From: Edolisoma coerulescens | Lineage: Eukaryota > Chordata > Aves > Passeriformes > Campephagidae | DNA length: 64,000 nt | Direction of reading: 5' to 3' | Assembly: GCA_013397115.1 (NCBI GenBank) | Contig: VWZW01006869.1 | Span: 180,693 to 244,692 of the forward strand | In this document: one piece after another, positions 12,660-25,476 of the stretch | Layout: every line of letters starts with the position of its first letter | Numbering within the stretch: position 1 is the stretch's first letter | Translations under genes and position numbers: made by a program | Notes under the pieces: generated by a model | Databases searched by the model: none | What the model was told of the DNA's origin: nothing | The model's input: the letters and a program-made list of their open reading frames with translations, nothing else

Positions 12660-12712
12660 ACAGTAATTATATATTTAAATTTTTAAAAATTTTTTAAAAA
12701 TTTTTAAAATAA
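12660..12712. repeat. AT-only palindromic low-complexity tract
   Basis: Runs of T and A alternate (ATTTAAATTTTTAAAAATTT and onward) and can fold back on themselves. No gene or element is associated with it. Confidence 0.8.
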
Positions 12713-15613
12713 GAACAAGGTAATCATTAAGATTCATCGACACGCTAGTGTAGCATTCGTCTTTGTTTCAAGTTTCACATTTCTATCACCAAAGTAAGCA
12801 TATTACTTTCTCCTCCTGCTATCCTAGTTTCCAGTGTGCCACAAAGCAGCAAATAAACACCTGGTGCTACTTTATGAGCTTGAATCATCTGATCCATTGT
12901 GATTTTGGGGGTTAATTTCTATGCTAAGACTTTCATCATAACAATTCTAAAGAGAACAGAAGTATTTTCTTAAACTCCACAAACATATGAATCATTAAAC
13001 AAACATCTCTGAGTAAGGCACAACCCAACAGGGCTGCTACTCATCCACACTTCCTTCAATATGAACATTTTGGTAGGTGATGACTGATCATAACATTAGA
13101 AATTCACATATACAGAGGCTACACAGCAGTAAGCAGCCTTCACTGCATGTAGTAAGTGAACAGTGTTTATGAAAGCAAAATTATCTCTTGATCCTTTTCT
13201 TGGGAAATTAAGTAGAGAAAAATTTTAAGCAATCTCAGTGGTGGCACCTACTCCAGAAAATATGACAAACCAAAACTAACCTGGCTGCCTCATATGCCAA
13301 ACTTAAAGGCAAGAGTGGTAAAAGAAATAGAGAGGGAATAAAATGAAGTTTTTGATGAAGAGAAAGGTTTAAAAAACCCCAAACCTACCACCCTCTTCCT
13401 CAACACCACCACCAAAAACTCTATTAAAAACCCCACCTTACATGACATGCCCGTAAATTAAAAGAGCTTTGGAACCAACACTCTATGCCTCCTTTCTAAG
13501 TGTGCTTTGTTAAGATGTAGGGGGAAAGGGAACAAGAAGAGATCTGATTTCTGTAAGCCAGTGCCAGAAAATACATCAGGGCACAGTTTTATCCTGCCTA
13601 TTCACCCCTCTCAAGTCTATGACCCCCAGAAGGCAGGCATTTGAAGACATGCTCAATTAATCTAATTATCTATATTTACATTTTGACTCAGCCACCTACA
13701 TCTGCTACAGCAGATACCCTTCCATTCCCTCCTCAGAAATCCACTTTGTTTTCTTTTAAGCTTGCTCTAAGAGCCACTAGCTTTTTGGCTGTTGGGCACA
13801 GGTGGCTCTGAGCATGTCTTAAATACTGTCTCCAAATCACTTTGTGTTGTCTTGTAACAACTTTTATGAGCAGAATTCAGCACAAGTACTTGTATCAGCA
13901 AGTCCAAAAGTCTTAGAAAACAGTGGGAACAAGGCCAAAAATCTTAGAAAACACTAGGAAAGAACATTTCTTCTGCCTTAAGAAGGAGTTAACAGGACAA
14001 AAAAGCTATGTGCCAACAGTGGTTAGAATTTCCATGAAGTAAGGATTGCAAAATTATTTGGGATCATGGCTCACAATATTCATGAAGAAAATGTGTAGGA
14101 AAAGAGATAATGTGGTGATTATGTCTGCTAAAAATCTCTTGCTAATGAAAGCAAGAGGAAAGTGTGGCTATTATCCAGAACTAGAAAATCAAGGCAAGTC
14201 TATGGTACCCCTGCAATAGGATCATGAAAAACAGCAGGATTCTAAAACCCCCACCTACACACAGGCATTTTTCTTTTAACCTAAGTCAAGTAAGTTAAAC
14301 TAGTGGCTCACCCGCATATCAATAGCAAAATTAAAACCTAACTTTTAATTGCTAACATGCAAATGTTACTCTGGTTTAATCATACCAGTATAATAAAAAT
14401 CACTGTGCTGTTTACTTTGGAACTTTTCCAGCTGTTGGCCAAATAATGACTTATTTGCTTTGAAGGTTTTCCTTAAAGCTACATGCCTGTTAAAATTTTT
14501 CCTTCTTCCATCCCCCAACTGTAGACCTAGCAGCTGTAACAACAGCTGGGCAATTTAGCAACTGTAAAAGACAAATGCCAGTTTCTAGAAAAGGGCTTTC
14601 TAGAAAAAGAAAACAGGGTCTGAAGCAAGTTTTTGCAGCCTCCCCAACTATAAGATTTTACTCTGTAAAATCAGCTGGAGAGCTGACTCTTACTCTGCGC
14701 TTCTGCTGAACTCACCAGGCAGATTCCCAATCCTGTTTCTCACTCAGTTTGGACAAGGAAAAGTAATTTTGCTGTTGCAGAAAAAAAAATGTTCTGCCAC
14801 GCTATTTTACTACTTATTTGTGTTGATTCATATGCTCTTTTTAGTATCAACACTTATTAAAAGCAAGGCTTTAATATCAGGCATTAATTAGAAATACATC
14901 TAGTATGTATCGTGTCACCAAGATTAAGCTGACTCTAAATTCTGCATATCTTATACAGAGACCACCCCATTTGAAACAGAATGATCCAACTAAAATATGA
15001 AAATAAGCCTTCTTGTATCAAAACCCTATCACAGTAGTGGGCTTAGCTGTCAGAAAAGTGAAGGGGAAACAAAAAGACTAAACTTGTTCATAATGATCCT
15101 TAGGGGTCCTTTTAGCTTTCTCAAGTCATTTACAATTGGCATATGTTAGAGGAGTCTAAAAATGTCTCTAGACACTTTACTGATCTAAATTTATTAGGAT
15201 AAGAACATTTGTAGCTTCTGTTGACTTTAATTGCAGTTGTGAGCATTAAGCTGCTCACAATATGCAGCCCACTTATTTCAGCATCTACGTGTAGGTTGTG
15301 TACCAGCCCAGAAGAATTGCTAATTGGAAACACTGCTCATGGTGCCAAAGTTGAAACTGAATGCTGAAAAGAATCAAACACTGCTTATTTCGTTTGCTGT
15401 CTTTATCCTCCTCCTCTTCATCTCCACAACTCATGGGGAGTTTTACAAAATGGTTCAGCCTATAAAGCAGCAGAGAGAAACTTGCAAGGAAACCTCCTTC
15501 TGGAAAAAAAGATAACATAAGAGCATTATGAACACTACCAAACAAAATCAACTGACCTTTCTGGGAACAAAACAGGCAGAGATGCCAGGGAATGCAAGGG
15601 AGAAATGTAGTTT

Positions 15614-15662
15614 TAAAAAAAAAAAAAATTGGAAGTACATTTGAAGTACATTTGAAGTACCA
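15614..15662. repeat. A-run plus 11-base tandem repeat
   Basis: A run of about 15 A is followed by three copies of GAAGTACATTT at an 11-base period, the last partial. This could be the end of an old retroposed copy, but no body is recognisable. Confidence 0.7.
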
Positions 15663-16563
15663 TGTCCTGTTTTGCTACAGAGACTAACATACTCTGCAAA
15701 TAAGTACAGCAGCAACAGAAAAGCATATGAAAAACAGTCAGGAGAGATTTTATGACTTGAACACAACCGTGCCAGGTTCCACTCTTTCAAAAAAAGTCTA
15801 AGAATTTCAGTGCAGAAACAGGTTATGACCAATTGATCACAGAATTCAAGGAATTACTTAAACAGGTTTTACCATAGGTACAATAATTGATTGTGAAGGT
15901 ATGAAAATGTAAAACCCTGAAAGTTCACCCAGACCATCCTCCTCTTATTGCAAACATGCTGGCAAGGCACATGTTCTACTTCATGACACACACAGTAATG
16001 ATCTGTTACAAGCTGTAATTGTTCCTGCACATGTACAAGAGAATATTGTGCTGTATCCCCAGGAAGACGCCGTGTGCTAGAAAGGGCAAAACCTACAGCT
16101 GAACACTGTGAGGCTTAATAGAAGCTGTAAGAAAAAGGATGAAGAAATTAATACTTACCATCTGCACATTACCAATACAAAAATGAATTCCCTATGGCTG
16201 GAGAAGTATTCACAAATGCTAAATTCTCACCATATGCACTCTAATAATCTCAAAACCTTTTGATCCTTCACTCCTAGCAGTAACAAAATTTTTGAGCATG
16301 CACCCCAATATACATAGGTTTATTTTTTTAATAAAGCGTACACATGTATGATGCAGTTCCAGTACTTTCATCCCACACACCAATGGATCATCTCACACAT
16401 CCCACTCTGGAGACCACTGCTGTAATGAACAGAAGAACCAGTGCCAGCAGAACAAACATCTGCCCCAGATACTTGCTGTGAATATCCATGCCAAAATCCT
16501 GTGGGCTCTGAGCTGGCTACTACAGCTGAGCTTTTACTCATAGAAATGAAAAGTCAATCTTAC

Positions 16564-16641
16564 CAGTGGTGGTGGTGGTGGAGGGGGCCCTCCAGAAGGT
16601 GGTGGAGGTGGTGGAGGAGGTGGCGGCGGTGGCACAGGCAT
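16564..16641 (-). CDS. WIPF3: WIPF3 start-codon exon, polyproline N-terminus
   Basis: Coding part of the first coding exon: ATG at 16641-16639 and 26 codons ending at donor CTG|GTAAGA (16564/16563). The peptide begins MPVPPPPP with twelve prolines in the run after Val. It continues SGGPPPPPPPL and joins in phase 0 to the WH2 exon at 2490. An MPVPPPPP start followed by polyproline is characteristic of WIP-family proteins, where it binds profilin, and WIPF3 in particular begins this way. The start is chosen because it matches the family and lies just upstream of the proline run. The upstream exon boundary is probably the AG at 16691-16690 after a long pyrimidine tract, giving about 48 bases of 5' UTR. 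The repeated GGT/GGA on the plus strand is the reverse of this codon run, not an independent microsatellite. Confidence 0.92.
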
Positions 16642-16689
16642 CCGCTCGGATTTCTAGCTTCACGCAGTTGTGAAAAATATAGCCGAAGT
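16642..16689 (-). other. WIPF3: Probable 5' UTR part of the WIPF3 start exon
   Basis: On the minus strand a long C/T tract (positions about 16740-16700) ends in CAAGGACATAG|ACTTCGG, an acceptable acceptor. The 48 bases from there to the ATG contain CpG sites and in-frame stop signals, as expected for untranslated sequence. The exact boundary is inferred, and another AG nearer the ATG could be used. Confidence 0.55.
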
Positions 16690-19511
16690 CTATGTCCTTG
16701 AGGAGAAGGAAGAGAGGAGAAGGAAAAGTGGAAGAACAAAAAGAAAAAACAGAGAGGAATGTGTTTATACTCTGCAAGCTGAAGATCAGCCAAATATCTA
16801 GCTCTCAGCAGCCTGAAGACTTTTATACTGCACTGCTTCCAAAACTACAGTACCAACAGCCTCGTTACAGTTATGATGACAACATACATCTAAAGAGCAA
16901 GCTCACGGATCTGGACCAGTGCCATGAGTACCAAATGCATAGATGCTAGCCTGTCCAACTATTACATCTTGCCTTAACCTAGCCCATAGTGCTGAAATGC
17001 AATTCTGCAGAGAACAAATCACAGTCAACCACATGCAGACACTCCTGCTGGGACAAAACCTCTCTTGACTTTAAGCCAGAGGTTTGCTGCTCTCAGGAGA
17101 GAGTAAGGGACTTTTTAAGGTTCAGTGGACTTCGTCAATGTTTAAACAAAAAAAAAGAGGAAAAAGACCCCTCATGATTAAATAATAAATAGAGAAATAA
17201 TTCTACAAATTAAAGTTTCTATTACCAAATGATATCATATCAAGGGCCAGACATCTCAAGTGTTAAAGTCACGTGTTTTTCCTGCCATTTTTAAATGTTA
17301 ATTTTCACAGTTCTCTAGTAATACACTGACAAAAAGACACATATCTGCCAACAAAAGCTATATACTTTTTTTAAAAAAAACATTTTGCACAATAACGCTG
17401 CATCACTCAGTGATTTTCATACCTAACCCAGCCCTCAGCATGATTCAGTCATCCTTAAAGTTAACAAGAAACCCCTGTATTTCATTAGTAAAGTTGCAAA
17501 TGAAAGTCCTAGGCAGTGCCAAAGAGAGCCCTCTGCAAGCCATACTTGAAACCTTCTTTTGATAGTGACACTTGGATAAATGCCCTGAACACATCTAGTT
17601 TTACATCTCGCTCTGCATCCATCATGTCACAACTGTCTTCTGAGACTCTTCATAATGTCATTTGAAAGAGTGTCAAAACCCCTACAATAACACAAAATAT
17701 GTCATATGCTTTGTCTTTTCTTTCTGCAAGGCTTTATCTCAACAAGAAATTACATTGGTTTCTCACATTTACTCTTTATACATCTCTCCAGGTCATAATT
17801 TGTTTTCCTGTCTCCTGCAAGGTCTTAAAAACATTTTTTGCATCTTGATGTTTTACTAAAAACTGATGTTAGGTTGAAAAGACCACAATTCCCAGACCCA
17901 ATTCCCCTTGTTTCTCCCTTCATTTTTAATAGCAGACACTCCATGCTTTTCCAGAATCATCTGTGTAAGGAGGAGGCACAGCAGGTAAATCTGGAAAAGT
18001 TCAGGAGAGAAGACAACATAGAAATGAGGCAAGTTACAGTCTTGAGGGGAGTATCTGGCTGTCTTGCTAGAGGGTTAGATTGGAAGAGGCTGTGAAATCA
18101 AAATGTACGTGCAGACTTGATCGCTTCTACCTAGCGTACGTGAACAATAACCAGAAAATATCTGAGTATTTTTCTCCTTCTCTATCTTGTAAAATACTTA
18201 ATGGGAGATCAGTCAAAAATTAAACATGCAGAGCCTCTGAAACACTTTCTCCCTTGAGATATTGCTATGCAAAGGACTGGCACATCAAAGCACCCTGATC
18301 TGTAACAGAATTGGTTACAATCACTTTAATAATCACTTAATGAAGCTTTCCAAGAAAGCTGGCATCACAGCATCTCCACCATTCCACCCTCATTGTTGCC
18401 CTATTCAAAAACCCATTATCAGAAGATATGTCTTTTCCTCAATTAAGCCATTTGAAAACATGGACATAAGGAGAATGAGTCTTCCCAGCTAATAATATGT
18501 TTCGGGTTAGTGTCTTCCTACCCTGCAATACAGGCCTTTTGTCTTCATTAAGGATTTAGAATGGGAAATATGCTCTTAGTCAAATTAGAAGAAAAAAACG
18601 ACAACCCACGCTCCTATGGCAGACCACATGAATGGCAGCAGGAGGTAGAGCACACTGGAGGCAAGCAGCAGTGGGAGAGAGAAAATGGGAATCAGCTGTT
18701 GCTATTTAAAAGTCACAATCTGAAATGCCATCAGATGACTTTTCTAGCTGCCTCTCCACCAGTCCCTGCCCCAGCACCCGTTCCTCCAAAGGATGCAGCC
18801 TAAATTCAAGGACTAGAAATTGTGTGACCATCTACAACTCAAAATACAGTGCAGAGGAAGTGTTCACTGTGTATCCCACTCCCATATCCTCCTGTCCAGT
18901 GGCATCAGGGAAAAATGCATTTTGTGGGGCTATAACACGTAGCCCTTGAATGAAATACTGGAGACACCATAGAGTTTTCCGCCCATGCTGTTTCAAACCC
19001 CCTACCAATGAACTATCTTTCAGAAAATCCTGCCTACACGCCTGCTTTTGTCTCTTACATCAAATTCAGAGGCTCAATATCCTGACCTTGGCGTGCTTTT
19101 GTGTACACATTAAAATTCATGGTTTTTATACCAGTGCTATTACAGGGTAATGCCTACACAATGAAGAACCATTTTGCATATAGGGGCTCTCTTTGTTCAA
19201 GTGGGCTTTGAAAGGAGCGCTGCCACCTCACAAGTAGACGCTGCATGTTGATAAAGGCAGGAATCTTCAAGCTAACTTACAATAAAAAACATTTGGCTCT
19301 TAATATTTAGTCATAACTGCATGATCTACACTTTTTGATATGTAGGATTGGCTATGAGAACCTCTTTTGTAATACTGCAGCTATCTCACATAGACTGTAT
19401 TGAAAGAAAATTATGGAGAAGGCTGCAACACTTCCAGTATATCAACACACGTTACTTGGAGGCCTCTGCTCCTTGGTTAAAGGCTGTATTTAACTTGCTT
19501 CTCATTTTACA

Positions 19512-19606
19512 TATGTGTGTATATATATATATTAAAAAAAATAGATATATTAAATATCTATAATATTATGTTATATATATAATATATAATACATATAATA
19601 TATAAA
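19512..19606. repeat. (TA)n-rich low-complexity tract
   Basis: About 95 bases composed almost only of A and T, with TATATATATA blocks and imperfect inverted repeats that could form hairpins. It is probably a length-variable microsatellite. Confidence 0.85.
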
Positions 19607-19744
19607 AACCATGGTCAATAATTTCACACAATAGCTTCAGAACATGCCGAGTTTATGGATATCCACATAATAATCTAAATAAATTCTGAATTAAAACCAA
19701 AAAAGGAGTATCGTATTGATCAGTTCTAGTGTCTGATAAGAGCT

Positions 19745-20342
19745 AGGCAAGAGGGAAATGCTACAAAGGATCCCTAGGGCACATGTGCCCTTTCTCCACT
19801 CCTCTAAATATACATACCTATAATTGGAAGAGAGGGGTCTGAACTATCCCTGAGGGACAGAAATAAAACGATACTGTTCAAAATAGGCAATAGGTGGAGG
19901 AGAGAAGCCTATATGTTTAACCTCAGTTTCCTAAGGCAAGAAGCAATGTAAATCTTACCTTGACTTAAATATCACAGAACAGAATAAAGCCCAACAATTG
20001 TAGAATCTATTGCAAAAAAAAAGAGAAGAAAATCCCAAACCCTGCATATTCTAGTCTCCCAAACCCTGCATATTCTAGTCCACCTCCCTACCAAAGCAAG
20101 GTTGTACATTTTTTTTAGTGCTTTCTGAAGTCTAATTTTAGGTGTCCCAAATAATGTGGCTTTTATTATTTCCCTTGGGAAGCTCTTTCCCAGTCAAATA
20201 ACTCTTTTAGTTCAGATTGCCTGACACGCAGCCTAATTTCTCCTTCTCTTAATTTGATCCCATTTGCACTCCACTGCAGATGACTCTACCTCGTTCCAAG
20301 CAAAACAGTTTCTCCTCCTGCTCAGCATCAGCTTTGTGGAAT
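19745..20342. repeat. Left copy of 598-base duplication next to gap
   Basis: Runs from AGGCAAGAGGGAAATG to GCTTTGTGGAAT, directly abutting the N run. I found no difference from 20360-20957 in line-by-line reading. The right copy continues past the shared end into unique sequence (ATAACAATTG), and the left copy begins after unique sequence. This is the pattern of two overlapping contig ends placed in series. Confidence 0.95.
20033..20080. repeat. 24-base direct tandem repeat
   Basis: Two exact head-to-tail copies of a unit starting TCCCAAACCCTGCATATTC. The pair also appears at 20648-20695 because the whole segment is duplicated around the gap. A repeat like this could hinder contig merging. 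Confidence 0.9.
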
Positions 20343-20359
20343 NNNNNNNNNNNNNNNNN
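20343..20359. other. Assembly gap (17 N)
   Basis: Seventeen unknown bases flanked by the two matching 598-base copies. The gap is probably artificial: removing it and one copy would give continuous sequence. Confidence 0.95.
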
Positions 20360-20957
20360 AGGCAAGAGGGAAATGCTACAAAGGATCCCTAGGGCACATG
20401 TGCCCTTTCTCCACTCCTCTAAATATACATACCTATAATTGGAAGAGAGGGGTCTGAACTATCCCTGAGGGACAGAAATAAAACGATACTGTTCAAAATA
20501 GGCAATAGGTGGAGGAGAGAAGCCTATATGTTTAACCTCAGTTTCCTAAGGCAAGAAGCAATGTAAATCTTACCTTGACTTAAATATCACAGAACAGAAT
20601 AAAGCCCAACAATTGTAGAATCTATTGCAAAAAAAAAGAGAAGAAAATCCCAAACCCTGCATATTCTAGTCTCCCAAACCCTGCATATTCTAGTCCACCT
20701 CCCTACCAAAGCAAGGTTGTACATTTTTTTTAGTGCTTTCTGAAGTCTAATTTTAGGTGTCCCAAATAATGTGGCTTTTATTATTTCCCTTGGGAAGCTC
20801 TTTCCCAGTCAAATAACTCTTTTAGTTCAGATTGCCTGACACGCAGCCTAATTTCTCCTTCTCTTAATTTGATCCCATTTGCACTCCACTGCAGATGACT
20901 CTACCTCGTTCCAAGCAAAACAGTTTCTCCTCCTGCTCAGCATCAGCTTTGTGGAAT
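20360..20957. repeat. Right copy of 598-base duplication next to gap
   Basis: Matches 19745-20342 at a constant offset of 615 bases and then continues into unique sequence. It includes the second copy of the 24-base tandem repeat at 20648-20695. It is likely a redundant copy created by scaffolding. Confidence 0.95.
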
Positions 20958-23881
20958 ATAACAATTGTAATTCAAAAGTACATTTACAAGAACTTGTTAT
21001 ACTTTTTGAGTTGCTTTACTTCTCACAAGGCAGTGAACTTCTCATCAGTCAGAGAACATTATTACTCTTCTCTGATCTCAAAACAATTGGTCTTCTTTTG
21101 TTCTGTTGGTAAGGATGATTCTAAACCTGGTAATTTCAGGTGTCACAGATTGTTCCTTGCGTGTCCTCACCATGCGTGCTTGAATAGCATCTGGCTTTAA
21201 GAACTGCACTGCAGTCATCAATATAAGAACTCAACCTCTACATTTCTGAAGGCCCAAATAAAGTCTTCACCCAGACTTTAATTTTGAAGTGTCAGACAAG
21301 ACAGAGGTGGTGCAGATCTTTCTTCTTCATCAACTGTTCTCTCAATCTTGTGCTGGATTTGCCTGTGGGAAACTCAAAACCTCTGCCTAAGCTTTTCTGT
21401 AGCTTTGGTCTCACTTTGCCCAGCGCACAAACTCTGATCCAAGCGCTTCCCAAAGGTCTCCTCCTGAAGTGTCACTGCCACAGCCGCAGTGCAGGGCTCA
21501 CACTAAAACAAAATCCTGCTGGGAGCAGAGAGCCACACTAAGAAACAATGGATTTTGGACAGCAGTTGACATGTCTCCTGCCACACTGACATTCAGCAGA
21601 ACCACCACAGGTGTGCCTGCAAAAACTCTTCTAAAATACCTTCACCCATCAAGGAAAGGGAAGGCATGAAACAGCTGTACCTTCAATTTAGTACAATGTC
21701 TAGAAGGGGAAAAGAGAGGAAAAAAAATCATGATTATTTAAATGTGCATAATATGCATTTATACCCTAAAACAACTCTAAACAGGGGTATTTTTTAAATG
21801 GCCAGTGTCCTTAGGTCTTCAGGGGTATAGTCATCAACATGAAACAATACAATTGGAATTGAAAATCTGACCCTTGTAACCAAATTGGAGAAAGGACTGC
21901 AAAATAATGGATTCATTATTACTGGATTTGCAATCACTGCAGCTGCACACTCTGAAGTAGGTAATTCAGCTTTGGGGAAATGTACAGGTTTTCTTCCTTC
22001 AAAGGAAAGGCTGCGGTAGATATTTCAAAGGTGTGCAGGAAAGCTTATCTATAATATTGGTCTTAATTTCTTGATTAAAAACTCAAGAAAAAAAGTAGAC
22101 CACAAACTGGTTTTATCTTGTAATCAACTTTCATATAATCAAATATGATTTCCTCATTAACAGTACTTTTCTGAGTTATAGCTTTTAGGTCCTTGTATTT
22201 CAACAGAAAAGTCGAATAATTTCAAAATTACTTGTGAAAAAACAGCATCAATAAGCATCCGCTCAACTTTCATGATCTCAAAAGTAGACAATTAGTGTAG
22301 TTGTGTGCCCATTTGCTCCTGTGAAACGTCACCGAAGAACAGCTGAATTCACTGGTATGAGCACTCCACAGATCTTTTAAAGACAGTACAACACATGTAG
22401 ATACAGGGAAGATTAAAACCAGAGAACAGTAGATGTGTGTTACACAGATCAACTTTCCTGCTGTCACTATCACACAACTGGAAAAGACTTGGAAAAAGCT
22501 TCTGTTTGGAATGAGCAGGTCTAGATTCTAATTTTAAGAGAACCATTTAATTTTTAAGCATTGGATGCTACATTTTTTCTTCTTTTTAGAGTGTGAATGA
22601 CTTTTTGTGTTTAGAGAACAGAACAAAGAAGAATCAAGGTAGAGCCTCTGAATATCCTGTCTCTTTTTCACCCTGCAATGATAACCCCATTCACAAAAGA
22701 ATTCATAGTCCCTGCTGCATTTGAGACATTCAAGAGCTGTATGGAAGTGTCAAACTGTTAGAACCTTCATTTACAGAAGAAAGGCAAATATCCATACACA
22801 TATCCATCTTACTACATATATATATTAAGACTTTGACATGTATATTCCTACAGCTGACTAAAAACTCCAACCTTTCACCATCTCGTAACAGTTGCACACC
22901 TGAATTGTGTACAACTTGAGAGAAATTTCTGCTCTCAGTCACCATTTACATCACTGCAACTAAAGGCAGAATCTGGCTTTTTCAGTTCCGTTGGAATGTG
23001 CAAACCTTAATGAAGGGCTCTTTCTCCATTGAATATCAGATGAAACACTTCTAAGCAGCATTTGTCTTCTACAGGGTCTGTAGGATTGTCTCACAGCACG
23101 TAACAGCATCCTGAATTTCAGCCAAGGACCGTAAGTTCCCCTCAGCTTGGACTATTTCCACCAGGCTTAATGCAGTTAAGGGCTGCATCCCCTTTCTGCC
23201 TGAAAAAAGCCCAGCACGATTCTTGTTCTGTCAGAAGCCTGATAAAATTGCCGCAAACTGTCCAGGGTTGACCCAGCAGGGACTACAGGAATTTGCAGAC
23301 GCCTTGCTTCCATGTGTGCTGTGGGCAGATCTCTGCTGGGTTCCCTGTGGTGCTGAGGCCAGAAATTACAGTGCTATGCCTTGACAAACCTCCCTTCAGA
23401 GGCAAAGCTGCACAGATGACTTCACATCCCTACATATGACTATTTCAGGGTGTAGCTTCCTCTGCTCCGTGGGGATCTGTCATAGATGACTGATTGTAAG
23501 GGAGCAGAATAAGAGAATTCATCATCCTCATTTAAATAAGGAGTAAGAGAAAAGAACAACACATACCAAGAAGAAATATGTTTTGCCTATTGTAGTGTTA
23601 ACCTGAAGTTAGAGAGTCCAAAGACAAATGAGGTAAATTAGAAGTAATTAGGACTTGCACAAAGACATAACTTTTCAAAGGAAACAATTTATATAAAGGG
23701 TTTCCTTGAAATTAATACTGCATCATCCACACAAAGGCAGACACGGCTCATTTCACTGCCAGATACACAAACAATGGTGAATTTGATATACAGTCATTAG
23801 CAAAGTTAATCATTGGCCTAAGCTGAAGAAAGTGCAGCTCAGTAGACGTTCAAGGTCACTGCCACATTCTGAAGACAGCTG

Positions 23882-23932
23882 TTTACTCTTATACTCCTCA
23901 AGAGTGTTTTACTCTTATACTCCTCAAGTGTG
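23882..23932. repeat. 26-base tandem repeat, two copies
   Basis: Two head-to-tail copies of a unit beginning TTTACTCTTATACTCCTCAA, differing only near the unit ends. It is a minor local duplication in noncoding sequence. Confidence 0.9.
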
Positions 23933-25476
23933 AGCAGCGCTTGATCTCTCTCTGTAGAGGTAATTTGATGTTTCAGGTTAACATTTGCAAGTCTTGCAGC
24001 CTCTGCTATGAAGCTAACTGTATTTTTTCACATAATTATTAATGATATATTCCTTTATAGTTATTCATATATTTATTTACTATCATTTGTATAATACAGA
24101 GTTATTTGAAGAGTATACCTGTACACAGACTGGTTTCCACAAAAAAATTCCAAACATTGTTTAACCAATTTCCTTAACAGAAGAAAGTTTTGCTTTCCAA
24201 TTAAGTAGCTAGCATCAAAATGGAAAATGCAAACAAGGTAGTATTCAGCATCTTGCTCTTCTATATTTGCTATAGACAGCTCAAACCCCGTTTTAAAATG
24301 CCAGTCAAGTGAAAAGAATTTGCAAACGTGGGTATCGGAAAACTGGAGGACTTTAAAAATCCAGTTCTTAAATAATTCTGAAATTTCCACTTTCAACCAC
24401 ATGATTTTTTATCAGAGGTCCTATTTTCACAGCTTTACATCTAGAAAAGATAAATTTATAGAAAGTATGCGTGCCACGTTAGCCTTATAGCTACCAGCTT
24501 AAGAGACAATCTAATACTGGCTATGCAAGAAAAATAAATTTTGCTATTAAACATGAACTATTCTTTCCTGCAATACAGTATGAAGCCTCAGCATGGACTG
24601 TGGTCACTGTATGTCATAAGGAGAATTGCCTTTCACAAGGGATGTAAAACACAAGGATCTGGTCACCTGCAGGAGTAAGTTGCCAGGGAAATCCTCACCT
24701 CAAAGAAAGAATGGGAAGCTTTGATTCTGGTTTTCAGTGAAGTTGTGATTACCTAATTACCACTCCAAGTCAGTTTCCAGTGGTAAAAATGTTAGCCCTA
24801 ATGGCCTAACAAATTAAACTATAACTTCTGAACATCCTTGTTCATTCTCACTTTCATGCCCTTTTCTGTCAATCCTGTTGAAGCTGCTGTCCCATTTCAA
24901 TGAGATAATTGATAGCTTCATCTCAGATATTCTTTACACCAGGATAAGGCTTCCATACTTACAAGTACATAACTATAAACCCCTATGTTGTTAAGAAAGC
25001 CTTGCTATGCAGCCATAATATTGCATTTTTGCTATTTTAACTAATTCATTTTTCTGAAAAAATAATATGCAGTATGTTCTTATTGTCCCTTAAGTGCCAA
25101 AGCTGATATCAAACTTCCTATGTGCATAAACGTGTAAATGTGCCTTCCCGTACAGAAAATTGTTAGCTGTTTTTAAAGGCAGTGCACAAAGTATCTAGCT
25201 CCAATCTTACATCCATTTACTCAGGACAATGATTTTACTTTGTACAATGAGCAACAAATTGCAGCCATTTGCAATTGCAACAAAAAAAAAACCCTGACAA
25301 AAGATGTTTTGATTTGTAGGCCTAGGTCTGAATTGCTAATAAAACAAAGTTCTCAGAAAAAAACAATATGAGTCTATTAAATTTAAGTTTCAACCCTTTG
25401 ACTTATCAAAGGACTTCATTTCTAATTTCTTGGGAAAGTCATTATGTATAGAGAGGAAATTGTGATTGATACTTAC

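Larger units (their letters stand above)
2491..16563 (-). other. Large first coding intron of WIPF3
   Basis: About 14 kb between the start-codon exon and the WH2 exon. Both junctions are phase 0, so no further coding exon is required. Mammalian WIPF3 has extra proline-rich residues between the polyproline start and WH2, so a small intervening exon could exist that I did not find. Contents noted separately include simple repeats, a GC-rich patch at about 3610-3690, a CpG-enriched patch at about 9800-10130, a possible antisense exon at 4483-4673 and an unexplained ORF at 9018-9206. The remainder is AT-rich, with only short frames on both strands. Confidence 0.7.
16690..25476 (-). other. WIPF3 5' intronic sequence (inferred)
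   Basis: About 8.8 kb between the start exon and the nearest candidate upstream exon. It contains the gap-flanking duplication (19745-20957), an AT-rich tract, a 26-base tandem repeat near 23.9 kb and otherwise AT-rich sequence with only short frames. Calling it intron assumes that the WIPF3 transcript starts further right. Confidence 0.5.

Noticed and set aside
16158..16198. Minus-strand donor GATG|GTAAGTATT with an upstream CAG acceptor, possible extra WIPF3 coding exon
   Set aside because: In the phase required between the start exon and the WH2 exon it opens CCA TAG, an immediate stop, so it cannot be a coding exon of this protein.
16565..16640. GGT/GGA trinucleotide microsatellite on the plus strand
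   Set aside because: It is the complement of the proline codons of the WIPF3 start exon, with a mixed codon pattern and correct splice junction.
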